From Halorientalis sp. LT38 (GTDB lineage: Archaea; Halobacteriota; Halobacteria; Halobacteriales; Haloarculaceae), in assembly GCF_037031225.1 (NCBI RefSeq), contig NZ_JAYEZN010000001.1, positions 1,178,001 through 1,242,000 on the forward strand: a stretch of 64,000 nt of DNA. Reading direction: 5' to 3'. Both the position numbers and the translations under genes were made by a program. Positions 44,343 to 53,462 of this stretch are shown in pieces. How positions within the stretch are numbered: the first letter of the stretch is position 1; each line of letters starts with the position of its first letter. The notes under the pieces were generated by a model. That model did no database searches, had not been told where the DNA came from, and saw nothing but the letters and a program-made list of their open reading frames with translations.

Positions 44343-44834
44343 ATGACCGGTCGGGGCGTTCTGGTGTACGGCAGCCTGCTCCACGAGCCCACGCTGGCGG
44401 CAACGTTCTCCGAGGGCACCGTCGCCGACGCGGTCCCGGTCGAAGTCGACGGCTATCGCCGCCGGTTCGACAAGGCCTCGGCCTACCGCGAGGGCGACGG
44501 TGGCGAGACGGCCATCCTGAACGCTGCGCCCGATCCCGAGAGCTGGCTCAACGCCGTGCTCGTCCCGGACGTTCCCGAGGGCGAGTTCGAGGAGTACGAG
44601 CGGCGGGAGTTTCGCTACGAACTGGTCGACGTGCCGGCGAACGACGTGACGCCCTACTTCGAGGCCGACGAGCCTGTCGTCGAGCCCCTCGACGAGCGTC
44701 TGATCGCGACGAGCGATGGCGGGCTCGACGATCCCGAGCCGATTCCCTACTACGCCGACCAGTGCGTGGAGGGTGCCAGGGGCTGGGGCGAGAAGTTCCT
44801 GGCCGACTTTCTGGTGACGACCGATCGGGTGTGA
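44343..44834 (+). CDS. Gamma-glutamylcyclotransferase-like protein
   Basis: A 163-residue GGCT-fold protein with VYGSLLHEPTL, the substrate-binding loop of the family, and the probable catalytic Glu in EEYERREF (about 83-90). It may act on gamma-glutamyl or related amides; haloarchaea use gamma-glutamylcysteine as a thiol. It is 37 bases after the preceding gene. Confidence 0.75.
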   Translation: MTGRGVLVYGSLLHEPTLAATFSEGTVADAVPVEVDGYRRRFDKASAYREGDGGETAILNAAPDPESWLNAVLVPDVPEGEFEEYERREFRYELVDVPANDVTPYFEADEPVVEPLDERLIATSDGGLDDPEPIPYYADQCVEGARGWGEKFLADFLVTTDRV

Positions 44835-44921
44835 GAGAGCGAACGCGCGTCTCACTCACTCCGTGGGGTACTCCCGGCCGAAACGTGGGATCGAAACATC
44901 AAAATATTGCTCTCAGAGGAT

Positions 44922-45293
44922 CTAAACACCGTTCTCAGTGCTCCCGAGCGCAACGGAGTCGACGTCGGAGGGAATCACCAGCACACCCGCAGTCGCGGTC
45001 CGACACATCGAGATCACATTTGCGCCGCGGTGCGCGATCGCCATCTTCCTCAGATGGCAGGTTGCACGCATCTGCTCGCCGCTCTCGTGTTCGACTACGA
45101 CGCCATCTTCGGAGGGATCGAAACTCGCTCGACGAGAGACTACGTCGTAATCGGTGGGTGTCTCGACCTTCACTGAGAGTTCCTGTTTCCATCCGGGCGG
45201 GTCGAGTCGTTCACGCCGCTCACTGAGAGCCGGGCTCTCCCACCGTAGTCGATGGACGCCGCTGGATTCAGCACGACCGCCAGACTCGCTCAT
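44922..45293 (-). CDS. Hypothetical protein, accessory stretch
   Basis: A 123-residue frame from ATG 45293. The middle (VKVETPTDYDVVSRRASFDP, GVVVEHESGEQMRA) looks like a beta-rich domain; the ends are less convincing. No family recognised. Surrounding DNA is less GC-rich than the core genes. Confidence 0.45.
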   Translation of the reverse strand: MSESGGRAESSGVHRLRWESPALSERRERLDPPGWKQELSVKVETPTDYDVVSRRASFDPSEDGVVVEHESGEQMRATCHLRKMAIAHRGANVISMCRTATAGVLVIPSDVDSVALGSTENGV

Positions 45294-45377
45294 CGACGGG
45301 GCGTTTCAACGGCGCGATGTCTTCCATTCCACGTCAGAGGGGGTATAGACTGGCCTCCTTTGTCGTCTGCGGGCTCT

Positions 45378-46640
45378 CTAACACTCCTTCGGGAGGTGGT
45401 ACAGTTCGGGAGCGGCGAGCGTTCCAGCGACTTCCAGTGGTTGGTCATAGCCGAATACCGGGTCTCCCTTGTAATCTTCACCGAACTGTGTCTCGAATAT
45501 CAGGTAAATTGCCCGCCCGACCTCGATGAATCGCGACCGTAGCTCGGGGGATGGATCTGTGACGAAGTCGTCGATCGAGGTGCCAAATTCGTCGGTGAGC
45601 CGTTCGATCTGATAGCCACGATTGCCGTTACACCCGAGGGGGGCTCCCGCAGGCTTGCTTTTGTCCTGCTCCCCGTTTTCGACCACCGATAAGGCGGAGC
45701 CGACGAGGGCTTTCCGGAGTTCCCCGTCCTTGAGTAGCTCTTGTTCCCGCATCTTCGCCGCTTTTCGGTAGTCGAGGGCCGTGACAAAGTGTTCGGGAAA
45801 CTGTTTCAGCGGTCGGCCCTGTGTCCCGTGCATCGTGTAGAAATCCGTGGACAGCGGTTCCCGGTAGACGCTCTCGGCTGGTCTCCGAAGCGTATCGCGT
45901 AGATACCACGGATTGAATGGCGGCCTATCGACGTATCGTAGTTGGACCCCATCGTCGGTTTCGAACATGAGGAGGTACAGAGTCGTTCGCATCTCCCCGA
46001 AAGTCCCGACCCGTTCCATTGCGACCGGCGGGCTAGCGCCCGTGTTCCGGATCGTCTCCGGCTTGAGGTCGTCGTAGCGGGCTGGGACAGGGTTTACCGC
46101 GAGGATTGGAGAGAGACTGTAGGCTGGGAAATCGTAGTCGAGTTCTTCGATGGCGTATTTTGCAATATTCGTCACGATATTACTCGGGAACTCAGCCCCT
46201 GAAACGTCGTCCTCGGCGGCGATTAACGCCTCCGTGAACGCGACCGCTCCGCTCGTCTCGGCACTCTCATACCTCTCTTGGGTCCGGGTGATGATTTCGT
46301 CTGGTGTGCCGGGGGTTCCATCTGTTGGCTGTACCGTCTCACCGGCCATGTAGGCCTCGGCATATTCGACATCGTTCAATCGGAGTTCTTCCCAGTCAGC
46401 TTCCGTGCGCGTGTTCTCGATTACCTGCCAGTCCGCAGCGTCCGCTGGTGGTGGGGAATGCTCGGCGACAGCGCCGAGTGTTCCGGACGTATCCTCGAAA
46501 ACGTATCTGAACCGTTGATCTTCCGGTGGGCCGGTCCGGTCGCTCCCGTCGTCGTCCGAACTGGAGCATCCCGCGAGTGCGCTCCCGAGCCCGACGATGG
46601 CTCCCGCCTGAAAGTGAGAGAGGAAATTACGTCGATACAC
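45378..46640 (-). CDS. Tat-exported lipoprotein of unknown function
   Basis: A 420-residue protein. MYRRNFLSHFQAGAIVGLGS with lipobox LAGC (Cys25) marks a twin-arginine lipoprotein. The mature part is acidic with no recognised domain. It starts after a Ser/Asp linker and ends LYHLPKEC. It anchors to the outer face of the membrane. Accessory context and no partner genes. Confidence 0.75.
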   Translation of the reverse strand: MYRRNFLSHFQAGAIVGLGSALAGCSSSDDDGSDRTGPPEDQRFRYVFEDTSGTLGAVAEHSPPPADAADWQVIENTRTEADWEELRLNDVEYAEAYMAGETVQPTDGTPGTPDEIITRTQERYESAETSGAVAFTEALIAAEDDVSGAEFPSNIVTNIAKYAIEELDYDFPAYSLSPILAVNPVPARYDDLKPETIRNTGASPPVAMERVGTFGEMRTTLYLLMFETDDGVQLRYVDRPPFNPWYLRDTLRRPAESVYREPLSTDFYTMHGTQGRPLKQFPEHFVTALDYRKAAKMREQELLKDGELRKALVGSALSVVENGEQDKSKPAGAPLGCNGNRGYQIERLTDEFGTSIDDFVTDPSPELRSRFIEVGRAIYLIFETQFGEDYKGDPVFGYDQPLEVAGTLAAPELYHLPKEC

Positions 46641-46712
46641 GTGTTGGACTACTCGGGATAATGTAAAGATTCTTGGGGATTTTTGTGGGTGCGATAGTCC
46701 CGCGTAACGTAC

Positions 46713-46991
46713 TCACAGAACCGATATTTCGACGTGAGAGGTCTGAGCAGTAGGTGGTGCATTCAAGCCGCACCTCGGAATGTATCCGGTCACTCGCCTA
46801 GCAGTACTGGTCCAGCACGTGTAGCGTTCAGTTCGCAACTGGGATTTTCTGCTGTCCTCAGCGTCATTATAGCCGTCTTCGACGATCTGGCAGACAGATG
46901 GATAGTCAACATCTTCGCCCTCTGGTATTACGACTTTTCCGAGAGTCGAGTTATCAACCATGAAGGCATACCGGGTGAGAGTCGATCGCAT
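46713..46991 (-). CDS. Doubtful short reading frame
   Basis: A 92-residue frame from the ATG at 46991 reads MRSTLTRYAFMVDNSTLGKV and VDYPSVCQIVEDGYNDAEDS, then loses coding character (TSTARRVTGYIPRCG). It fills part of a 430-base interval otherwise empty. It may be a decayed gene. Confidence 0.28.
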   Translation of the reverse strand: MRSTLTRYAFMVDNSTLGKVVIPEGEDVDYPSVCQIVEDGYNDAEDSRKSQLRTERYTCWTSTARRVTGYIPRCGLNAPPTAQTSHVEISVL

Positions 46992-47070
46992 GCACTCCTG
47001 GGGGCCCACTCCCAGCTGGCTTCAGCCGCTGTCCTGATGACTGGCCATGTCTATCACCCGGGGTGTGAAT

Positions 47071-47868
47071 TCACCCCGGAGAGACAGATCCGATCGTGAC
47101 AAAGAAGGGAACCACTTCGCGGCGGCGGTAGTCCTCGGTCTGCATCTGCCGGATTACGTCACGGCCCATCTCGCGCCAGGCCGCTCGGAGGTCGTCGACG
47201 TCCTCGGGCGTGGCGTCGCCGGCGAGCATCGTCTCCCGATCGACTTCCAGGCCGTCGCCGCTGGCCTTCCGGCGGGCCGCCTGGACAGCCTGCTCGGAAT
47301 AAGGTGGGTCGATCCGGCGCTCGTGATCGTACCGGGAAGTCCGGACGTCGGACAGGCCGACGTCCTCGAAGACGTCGGCCGCGTCGGCGCCGAGGGCGGC
47401 GTTCGTGGAGACGCCGTCGAGATACATCTCTCGCGCGCGTCGCGAGAGGCGGGCCTCGGGGTCGGCCGACGAGGTCACCGACACCGCGGCGTTGTCGGGT
47501 TCGATCGCCGCGACCAGGTCCGTGGAGACGCGCCGGAACTCCGCCACCGCGGCGGCCGGATCGGGGAGGTTGACCAGCAGCGCCTGACAGACCACCAGGT
47601 CGAAACTGTCGTCGGCAAAGGGCAGCCGGACGGCGTCGCCCTGCACTCTCGGCGAGTCGACCGACGCGAGGAGTTCCCGGTCGGCGTCGAGGCCGACGAC
47701 CGTCCCCGGCGATTCCTCGCGGAGGACCCGAGTGAGTTCGCCCGTTCCGCAGCCGACGTCCAGGACGCGCTCGCGGGAGGGGAGGGCGAGCCCGTCGAGG
47801 GCGGCCCGGGAGTCGTCCCACATCCCGACTCTGGTCGCCTCCAGGTACTCGGCGCTGAACTGGCGCAC
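47071..47868 (-). CDS. Class I SAM-dependent methyltransferase
   Basis: A 265-residue methyltransferase with motif I VLDVGCGTGELTRVL, acidic VVGLDADRELL, and AVRLPFADDSFDLVVCQALL. The N-terminal RQFSAEYLEATRVGMWDDSR segment is typical of haloarchaeal members, supporting the GTG at 47868. Substrate unknown. Located downstream of endonuclease IV on the same strand, separated by a strong inverted repeat. Confidence 0.87.
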   Translation of the reverse strand: MRQFSAEYLEATRVGMWDDSRAALDGLALPSRERVLDVGCGTGELTRVLREESPGTVVGLDADRELLASVDSPRVQGDAVRLPFADDSFDLVVCQALLVNLPDPAAAVAEFRRVSTDLVAAIEPDNAAVSVTSSADPEARLSRRAREMYLDGVSTNAALGADAADVFEDVGLSDVRTSRYDHERRIDPPYSEQAVQAARRKASGDGLEVDRETMLAGDATPEDVDDLRAAWREMGRDVIRQMQTEDYRRREVVPFFVTIGSVSPG

Positions 47869-47918
47869 ACCCCCGATTGACGCGAGCGAGGCAAAAACCG
47901 TCCGGTGTTCGATTATTT

Positions 47919-47952
47919 CCTTCGTGTGAATTTGGTTATTTTCACACGAAGG
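47919..47952. repeat. Perfect 12-base inverted repeat between nfo and the methyltransferase
   Basis: CCTTCGTGTGAA and TTCACACGAAGG flank a ten-base loop. It ends four bases before the nfo stop codon and about 50 bases upstream of the methyltransferase start. No T tract follows, so it may be an operator or RNA hairpin. Confidence 0.75.
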
Positions 47953-47955
47953 CAA

Positions 47956-48792
47956 TTATTCGTCTTCCCGGAGTTCCTTGACGCGTTCGACGTTCCAGGC
48001 GAAGCCGCGGCCGTCCTCGGTGGGCGTCTCGAGGACCAGCGGGACGTCGCGGATGGCGTCGTGGTTGACGAACGCGCGCATGCCGTCGTCGCCGATCAGG
48101 CCCTCGCCCACGTGGGCATGTTCGTCCTTGTTCGTGCCGCAGTCGTGTTTCGAGTCGTTGAGGTGGACGCAGGCCAGGTCCTCGAGGCCGACCACGTCGT
48201 CGAACTCCGCGAGGGTGTCGTCGACGGCCTCGGGCGTCGAGAGGTCGTAGCCCGCGGCGAAGGCGTGGGCTGTGTCCAGACAGAACTCGATGTCCTGGTC
48301 GGTGCGTTTGCGGACACCCGCGAGGTGCTCGAACTCGCCGCCGAGTTTGGTGCCGCTGCCCGCGTCGCTCTCGACGAGGATCGTCACACCGTCTGGGACG
48401 TCCAGTTCGTCCAACGCGCTCGCGGCGTTGTCCAGGCCGCCCTCGACGCCCGCACCGGTGTGGGCGCCGAGGTGGACGTTGACGTACCCGATGTCCAGTT
48501 GGTCGGCCGCGTCGAGTTCCGCCTGCATCGAGTCGATCGACTTCTGGCGGAGATCGTCTTTGGGCGTACAGAGGTTCACCAGGTACGAGGAGTGGATGAC
48601 CCACGGACCGACGTCGGCCTCGGCCGAGCTGTCGCGGAACTGCGCCGCGTTGTCGGGGTCGAGATTCGGGTCCTGCCAGACCTGCGGCGAGTGTGAGAAG
48701 ATCTGCCCGCAGTTGCCCTCGTACTCCAGCTGTTCGTCGACGGCGTTGTGGACGCCGCCGGCGATAGACGTGTGTGCGCCGACTCTGAGCAT
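47956..48792 (-). CDS. nfo: Deoxyribonuclease IV (AP endonuclease)
   Basis: A 278-residue TIM-barrel AP endonuclease of base-excision repair: [44 protein letters not shown] and [22 protein letters not shown] supply the His, Glu and Asp ligands for three zinc ions. It cuts 5-prime of abasic sites. The ATG at 48792 is the family start. Confidence 0.93.
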   Translation of the reverse strand: MLRVGAHTSIAGGVHNAVDEQLEYEGNCGQIFSHSPQVWQDPNLDPDNAAQFRDSSAEADVGPWVIHSSYLVNLCTPKDDLRQKSIDSMQAELDAADQLDIGYVNVHLGAHTGAGVEGGLDNAASALDELDVPDGVTILVESDAGSGTKLGGEFEHLAGVRKRTDQDIEFCLDTAHAFAAGYDLSTPEAVDDTLAEFDDVVGLEDLACVHLNDSKHDCGTNKDEHAHVGEGLIGDDGMRAFVNHDAIRDVPLVLETPTEDGRGFAWNVERVKELREDE

Positions 48793-48953
48793 AGGGGCTC
48801 TGGGGGGCAGGGGAGCAAAGTGGCTTCGATGCGAGACGACGCTGCGCGATCACATCGGTGAGCGGGGTTCGGTCCATCACGTTCGACGATAGTCTAAATT
48901 TCATCCAAGAGGAAATTACTAAATGCATCAACGCAGAATAGTTAGTTACCAGG

Positions 48954-49112
48954 GTGAAAACGGTGGGCAGATATCCGAAGGCGGTCCGGGCAGCCAGTAT
49001 CAAGTGTATCGATTGCAACGCGCCAGTCGTCGAGACGGTCGACCGGGCGTACGTGTGTGCCGAGTGTGGGAGCTCGCCGATCCGGTCGCGCACCGGACGG
49101 GACGGCAGGTGA
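48954..49112 (+). CDS. Micro zinc-finger protein
   Basis: A 52-residue protein with a GTG start. CIDCNAPVVETVD and CAECGSSPIR form a four-Cys site; a basic N-terminus (GRYPKAVRAASIK) may bind nucleic acid. It ends ten bases before the glycosyltransferase gene. An in-frame GTG at 48963 is an alternative start. Confidence 0.6.
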   Translation: MKTVGRYPKAVRAASIKCIDCNAPVVETVDRAYVCAECGSSPIRSRTGRDGR

Positions 49113-49122
49113 TCCAGCGGTC

Positions 49123-50394
49123 ATGTCGAACGCGTCTGATACGCCGCACGACCAGTCCGGTGTGAACGCCGAGGCCACGGCGGACGCGGATCCCATCGCC
49201 GAGCGCACGCCGGAGACGGATCTGAGCGGCGACGAACTGCTGGTGGGTGCAGACAGCGACCAGACGCCGAGCCTGACGATCGTGATGCCCACGCTCAACG
49301 AGGAGCAGGGCATCGAGGAGTGCATCCAGCGGGCCAAACGCGCCATCGAGGAACTGGGCGTCGTCGCCGAGATCGTGATCAGCGACAGCTCGACCGATCG
49401 CACGCCCGAGATCGCTCGCGAGATGGGGGCCATCGTCGTCGAGCCGACCGAGAGCGGCTACGGCAACGCCTACAAGTACGGCTTCGAGCACGCCCGCGGG
49501 GAGTACGTCGCCATCGGCGACGCCGACACGACCTACGACTTCGAGGAGCTCCCGAAGCTCGTCCGGCTCGCGACCCGCGAGGACGTCGACATCGCGATGG
49601 GGAGCCGGCTGGAAGGCGAGATCAAGGACGGGGCGATGCCGCCCCTGCACCGCTACGTCGGCAACCCCCTCCTGACCACCTTCCTGAACACGTTCTACGA
49701 CGCCGGGGTGAGCGACGCCCACAGCGGGTTCCGCGTCATCGACGGCGACGCGCTGGACGAACTGGCCCTCGAGACCGGCGGCATGGAGTTCGCCAGCGAG
49801 ATGGTGATGGACGCCGCCGCCCAGGACATGAACATCGAGGAGGTGCCGATCACCTACCACGAACGGGAGGGGGAGGCGACCCTCGACAGCTTCCGGGACG
49901 GCTGGCGACACGTGAAGTTCATGCTCGTCAACGCCCCAGGCTACCTCTTCTCGCTGCCGGCTGCGCTGTTCGCGCTGCTGGGCGTCTCCATCATGGCACT
50001 CTCGCTCGTCGGCGCGCAGTTCGGCGCCGTGACCTTCGGGCTCCAGACGATGATCGGCGGCAGCCTGATCACCATCGTCGGCTACCAGGTCGGTAGCCTC
50101 GCGATGTTCAGCTCCATCGCGACCGACCCCATCCGGGAACCGCGCGACCCGATCACGCAGTGGATCCGGAACCGGTTCCAGCTCGAACACGGGGCGTCAG
50201 TGGGGGTCGTCCTCTTCGTCGCCGGCGCGCTCGTCCTGAGCTACGCCGTCGTCGGCTGGACGATCACCGGCTACGCCGCCGTCCCGTCGGCGACCGTCAA
50301 CCTGCTCGCCTCGACCGTGACGCTGCTGGGCGTCCAGACCGTCTTCTGTTCCTTCTTCCTCAGCATGCTGGCGACCTCCGGCGACGCGGCCTGA
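49123..50394 (+). CDS. Family 2 glycosyltransferase, dolichol-phosphate sugar synthase type
   Basis: A 423-residue protein. An acidic N-terminus (1-48) precedes a GT-A domain with IVMPTLNEEQGIEECI, ISDSSTDRT and the metal-binding DAD (133-135). Four membrane helices follow (about 270-410). This layout is that of DPM1/GtrB-like enzymes that load sugars onto dolichol phosphate for glycan assembly. Donor unknown. Preceded closely by the zinc-finger gene. Confidence 0.88.
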   Translation: MSNASDTPHDQSGVNAEATADADPIAERTPETDLSGDELLVGADSDQTPSLTIVMPTLNEEQGIEECIQRAKRAIEELGVVAEIVISDSSTDRTPEIAREMGAIVVEPTESGYGNAYKYGFEHARGEYVAIGDADTTYDFEELPKLVRLATREDVDIAMGSRLEGEIKDGAMPPLHRYVGNPLLTTFLNTFYDAGVSDAHSGFRVIDGDALDELALETGGMEFASEMVMDAAAQDMNIEEVPITYHEREGEATLDSFRDGWRHVKFMLVNAPGYLFSLPAALFALLGVSIMALSLVGAQFGAVTFGLQTMIGGSLITIVGYQVGSLAMFSSIATDPIREPRDPITQWIRNRFQLEHGASVGVVLFVAGALVLSYAVVGWTITGYAAVPSATVNLLASTVTLLGVQTVFCSFFLSMLATSGDAA

Positions 50395-50454
50395 AGCCGC
50401 GTCTTCCCGTCGTCCCGACCTCCGAATTCAGTCGCTGATAACCGGGAAGTTCGA

Positions 50455-50462
50455 TTTATATA
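50455..50462 (+). promoter_or_regulatory. TATA box of the small membrane protein gene
   Basis: TTTATATA is centred exactly 27 bases before the ATG at 50485, with a purine-rich GGGAAGTTC upstream as BRE. This is strong support that the small gene is expressed as a leaderless mRNA. Confidence 0.7.
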
Positions 50463-50484
50463 CGAGTGTTGGGACTCGGAAGTA

Positions 50485-50676
50485 ATGAGTTCACAGCGAG
50501 GCCCCCTCGGGTACAGTATCGCCGTCTGTCGTATCCTCGTCCTGCTCGCGGTGTACGTCGCGGCCCTGGCGGGCCTGACCGTCGCGGCGACGGGCAAGCG
50601 GACCCTCGGCCGGATCCGATCGGCCGGCGGCCAGGTCGTCGGTCGCCGCTCGCGGCCGCGCTCGTCGCGTCGTTGA
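50485..50676 (+). CDS. Small single-helix membrane protein
   Basis: A 63-residue protein: one membrane segment (about 13-36, IAVCRILVLLAVYVAALAGL) then a strongly basic tail (TGKRTLGRIRSAGGQVVGRR). A well-placed TATA box supports translation from the ATG. The basic tail is unusual for a haloarchaeal protein. No family recognised. Confidence 0.6.
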   Translation: MSSQRGPLGYSIAVCRILVLLAVYVAALAGLTVAATGKRTLGRIRSAGGQVVGRRSRPRSSRR

Positions 50677-50772
50677 GGTCACTCCGCAGAGCGTTTCGGC
50701 GAACGCAGAGAATCGAAGACGCCTCGTTCTCGCAGTCGCAGCCCGGTTCGAATCCGCGATGGGGAGCGCTCG

Positions 50773-52392
50773 TTACCGTCGCCGACCGGCCAGCAGCGCG
50801 AGCGCAGTCAGCGCGAGGGCGGCTGCCGCGAGTCCGAACCCGGCGCCGTCACTGCTGGTCGTGTCGGTCGCCGCCTCGGTGCCCGGGTCGGCCGCTGCCT
50901 GACCGGGATCGGCCAGCGGGCTCCCCTCGCCTGGTTCACCGTCCTCGTCGTCGTCACCCTGGTCGCCCTCACCGGGCTGGCCCTCGCCTTCGTCCGCGTC
51001 GTCCTCGGTCGTGGTCACGCCGTCGTCGGTGCCGTCACCATCGCCTCCGTCGTCGGGTTCGTCGGCGTCATCGTCCTCGTCGTTCCCGGGATTCCTGGGC
51101 CCAGCGTCGTCACCCGCACCGCCGCCACCGGCACCGGGGTTCCCGCCGCCGGAATTGATCCGGATTTGCCCGGTCTTCGTCGCCGTTTCGTTGGGCCCCT
51201 CGCCTTCGGCCACGTAGACGTACTGGTAGGGTCCGTTCGACCAGTTGACGAACGTCTCCACGGTGAGTTCCGCCTCGGAACCGTCCTTCTCGACGGCGAC
51301 CGCCGAGGCGTCGAGCGTCGCGTCGCCCGTCGAGACGGTTCCCGGCGGCTCGGTCCCGATGCTCGTCGCGACGAAGTCGATCAGGCCGGGCAGTTCGACG
51401 GTCGGTGAGACCCGGCGGTCCGAGACGTCGACGCCCATCACCGAGAGGTCGTTCTCGATCTCGCCGACGCCGTTGACCCGGTCGAGCGAGTGCTCGATGG
51501 CGACGTCCTCGGGCCGGACGTCGCCGCTGACCTCGTCGACGTTCAGTGTGGCCCGCTGGCCGACGAGGGTGGGTCGATGGTAGAGCACGAGCGCGTGCGT
51601 AACGTCGTCTTCGCCCAGGTTCGCGTCCACGTCGAAGGTGGCCTCGTCGCCGGGTGCGATCCGTGCATCCGCTGGCGAGACGTCGGCCGCCGCGCGCTGG
51701 ACCGGCGCGGAGTCGACGCCGACGATCGTCACCTCGCCGTCGACGGTCGCGTCGCCGTCCGCGACCTCGAACCCGTCACCGTCCTCGACGACGGCGACGG
51801 CGAACACGTGGACGCCGCTCTCGCTCGGCGTGAAGGACGTCTCCAGGCCGCCCTCGGCGTCGAGTTCGTCGACGCCCTGGCTATCGTCCAGCAGGTCGTA
51901 CGTGACGTTCTCGTTCGTCCCGGCCAGCAGGTCGGCGGCGTCACCCCCGAATCCGCCCAGGCTGAGGACCGCCCGAGCCGTTTCGGCGTCCTGCACGTTG
52001 GCCACGAGCACCTGTGCCTCCTTCCCGGCGAAGTCGCCGGTCCCGGCGCCGGTCGTATCAGGGTCCAGCGACAGCTCGATTCGCTCGCCGGTGTCGTAGA
52101 CGTTCAGCTGACGCTTGTTCAGCGGCACGTCGCCGGTGCTGAACTCCTCCACGTTGACGAACGAATTCACGCTCGTGACTCGCGTCGCGCCCGGGGTCGT
52201 CGCCCGGAGCGGCAACGCGGCGCGTTTCCAGACGTCGACCTCGTCCGTGACCTGGAGGACGCTCTCGTTCTCGATCGCGACGGCCGTGTTTGCCTGGCCG
52301 TCGGACTGTGCCAGCCCGGGCTGGACGCCCGCGAACGCGAGCGCCGCGATCCCGACCGCCAGCAGACACGCCGTACCCACCCGAAGTGTCAT
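50773..52392 (-). CDS. Cell-surface protein with sorting-like C-terminus
   Basis: A 539-residue secreted protein. A signal peptide (MTLRVGTACLLAVGIAALAF, cleaved near AQS) is followed by beta-rich domains to about 430, then a long Gly/Asp/Glu-rich linker and a C-terminal GFGLAAAALALTALALL helix with RRR. This resembles the PGF-CTERM signal for archaeosortase A, but the tripeptide is AGF rather than PGF. ATG at 52392. Confidence 0.8.
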   Translation of the reverse strand: MTLRVGTACLLAVGIAALAFAGVQPGLAQSDGQANTAVAIENESVLQVTDEVDVWKRAALPLRATTPGATRVTSVNSFVNVEEFSTGDVPLNKRQLNVYDTGERIELSLDPDTTGAGTGDFAGKEAQVLVANVQDAETARAVLSLGGFGGDAADLLAGTNENVTYDLLDDSQGVDELDAEGGLETSFTPSESGVHVFAVAVVEDGDGFEVADGDATVDGEVTIVGVDSAPVQRAAADVSPADARIAPGDEATFDVDANLGEDDVTHALVLYHRPTLVGQRATLNVDEVSGDVRPEDVAIEHSLDRVNGVGEIENDLSVMGVDVSDRRVSPTVELPGLIDFVATSIGTEPPGTVSTGDATLDASAVAVEKDGSEAELTVETFVNWSNGPYQYVYVAEGEGPNETATKTGQIRINSGGGNPGAGGGGAGDDAGPRNPGNDEDDDADEPDDGGDGDGTDDGVTTTEDDADEGEGQPGEGDQGDDDEDGEPGEGSPLADPGQAAADPGTEAATDTTSSDGAGFGLAAAALALTALALLAGRRR

Positions 52393-52531
52393 GCGTCGTG
52401 ATTTTACGCACAGTTTCTTATCGATTTGGTTTCCGCCGAGTACTGTCTGCAACCATCGAGCGGCGGATCGGCGACGGCGGGGACGTGATGGACTGGAAAC
52501 AGTTTTCCGCGAGTGGGCCCTCAGTTCGAGT

Positions 52532-53461
52532 ATGCGAACCGGACTGGTTGCGGGCTCGCTGGTCCTCGTCGCGCTGTGTCTGCTGAGCGTGGGCGCCGGT
52601 GCGGCTGCTGTCGGAACGCAGTCCGCCGACGCCGACTACAACGTGACGGTCGCAGACGCCGTCGACGGCCCGACCCGGACTATCTCCTTCGAGGGCACCA
52701 CCTTCGAACTCTCCGCCGTCGCCAGGCGGGCGCCGGGTGAGTCCGTGACGGCGACGGTGAGCGCGCCAGCCGACACCGGGTACGACCTCTACCTCTACGA
52801 CGCAGATCGGAGCATCCAGGCCACGGCGCGGCAGACCGGCCCCGGAGCGGCGACGTTCCAGACCGACGGGCTCGAGCCGGGGTCGTACGTGATAGCGGTC
52901 TACAAACAGGGCGAGTTCCGCGACGTGTTCCCCGTCGTCGTCACCGGGTACGACGTCGCCGTCACCGCCCCCGACGAACCCGTGACCGACCGGCGAGCCG
53001 AGATCGAGGTGGAACTCACCCCGCGCGGCGAGCGGGACCGACCCGACGCGGTCGAGGTCGTGCTGGCGAACGGGAGCGAGACGATCAGAACGACCGCGAC
53101 GGCGACCGAGGGGACGCGCTACGTGGCATCGGTCCCGGTCGCCGGCCGATCGCCCGGGGAGTACCGCGTCTTCGCCGTCGCGACCGAGCGGCGCTCGGAC
53201 GCGGTCGATCAGGTCCTCGGCGTCAGCGACGCGGGAACCGTCACGATCGGCGAGACGCCGGCCCCGAACGGCAGTGCGACCGACGACCGGAACCCGTCCG
53301 GAAACGAGTCGGGCAGTTCGCCCGGCGGCGCGGCGGACGTGCTCTCGCCGAACGACTCGTTCACGACGACGCGGGCGGACGGGCAGAGTACGGCCCCTGC
53401 GGCGCTGGCGGTGCTGCTCGCGGCATACGGGCTCGTGGTGGCGAGTCGCCGTCGCCGCTGA
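52532..53461 (+). CDS. Secreted surface protein with C-terminal anchor
   Basis: A 309-residue protein with a signal peptide (1-26), beta-sandwich-like domains (YDLYLYDADRSIQA, YVIAVYKQGEFRDVFPVVV), an Asn/Gly/Ser linker and a C-terminal helix (APAALAVLLAAYGLVVA) with SRRRR. Divergent from the other surface-protein gene across a 139-base promoter region. It ends one base before the convergent ABC permease gene. Function unknown. Confidence 0.75.
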   Translation: MRTGLVAGSLVLVALCLLSVGAGAAAVGTQSADADYNVTVADAVDGPTRTISFEGTTFELSAVARRAPGESVTATVSAPADTGYDLYLYDADRSIQATARQTGPGAATFQTDGLEPGSYVIAVYKQGEFRDVFPVVVTGYDVAVTAPDEPVTDRRAEIEVELTPRGERDRPDAVEVVLANGSETIRTTATATEGTRYVASVPVAGRSPGEYRVFAVATERRSDAVDQVLGVSDAGTVTIGETPAPNGSATDDRNPSGNESGSSPGGAADVLSPNDSFTTTRADGQSTAPAALAVLLAAYGLVVASRRRR

Positions 53462-53462
53462 A

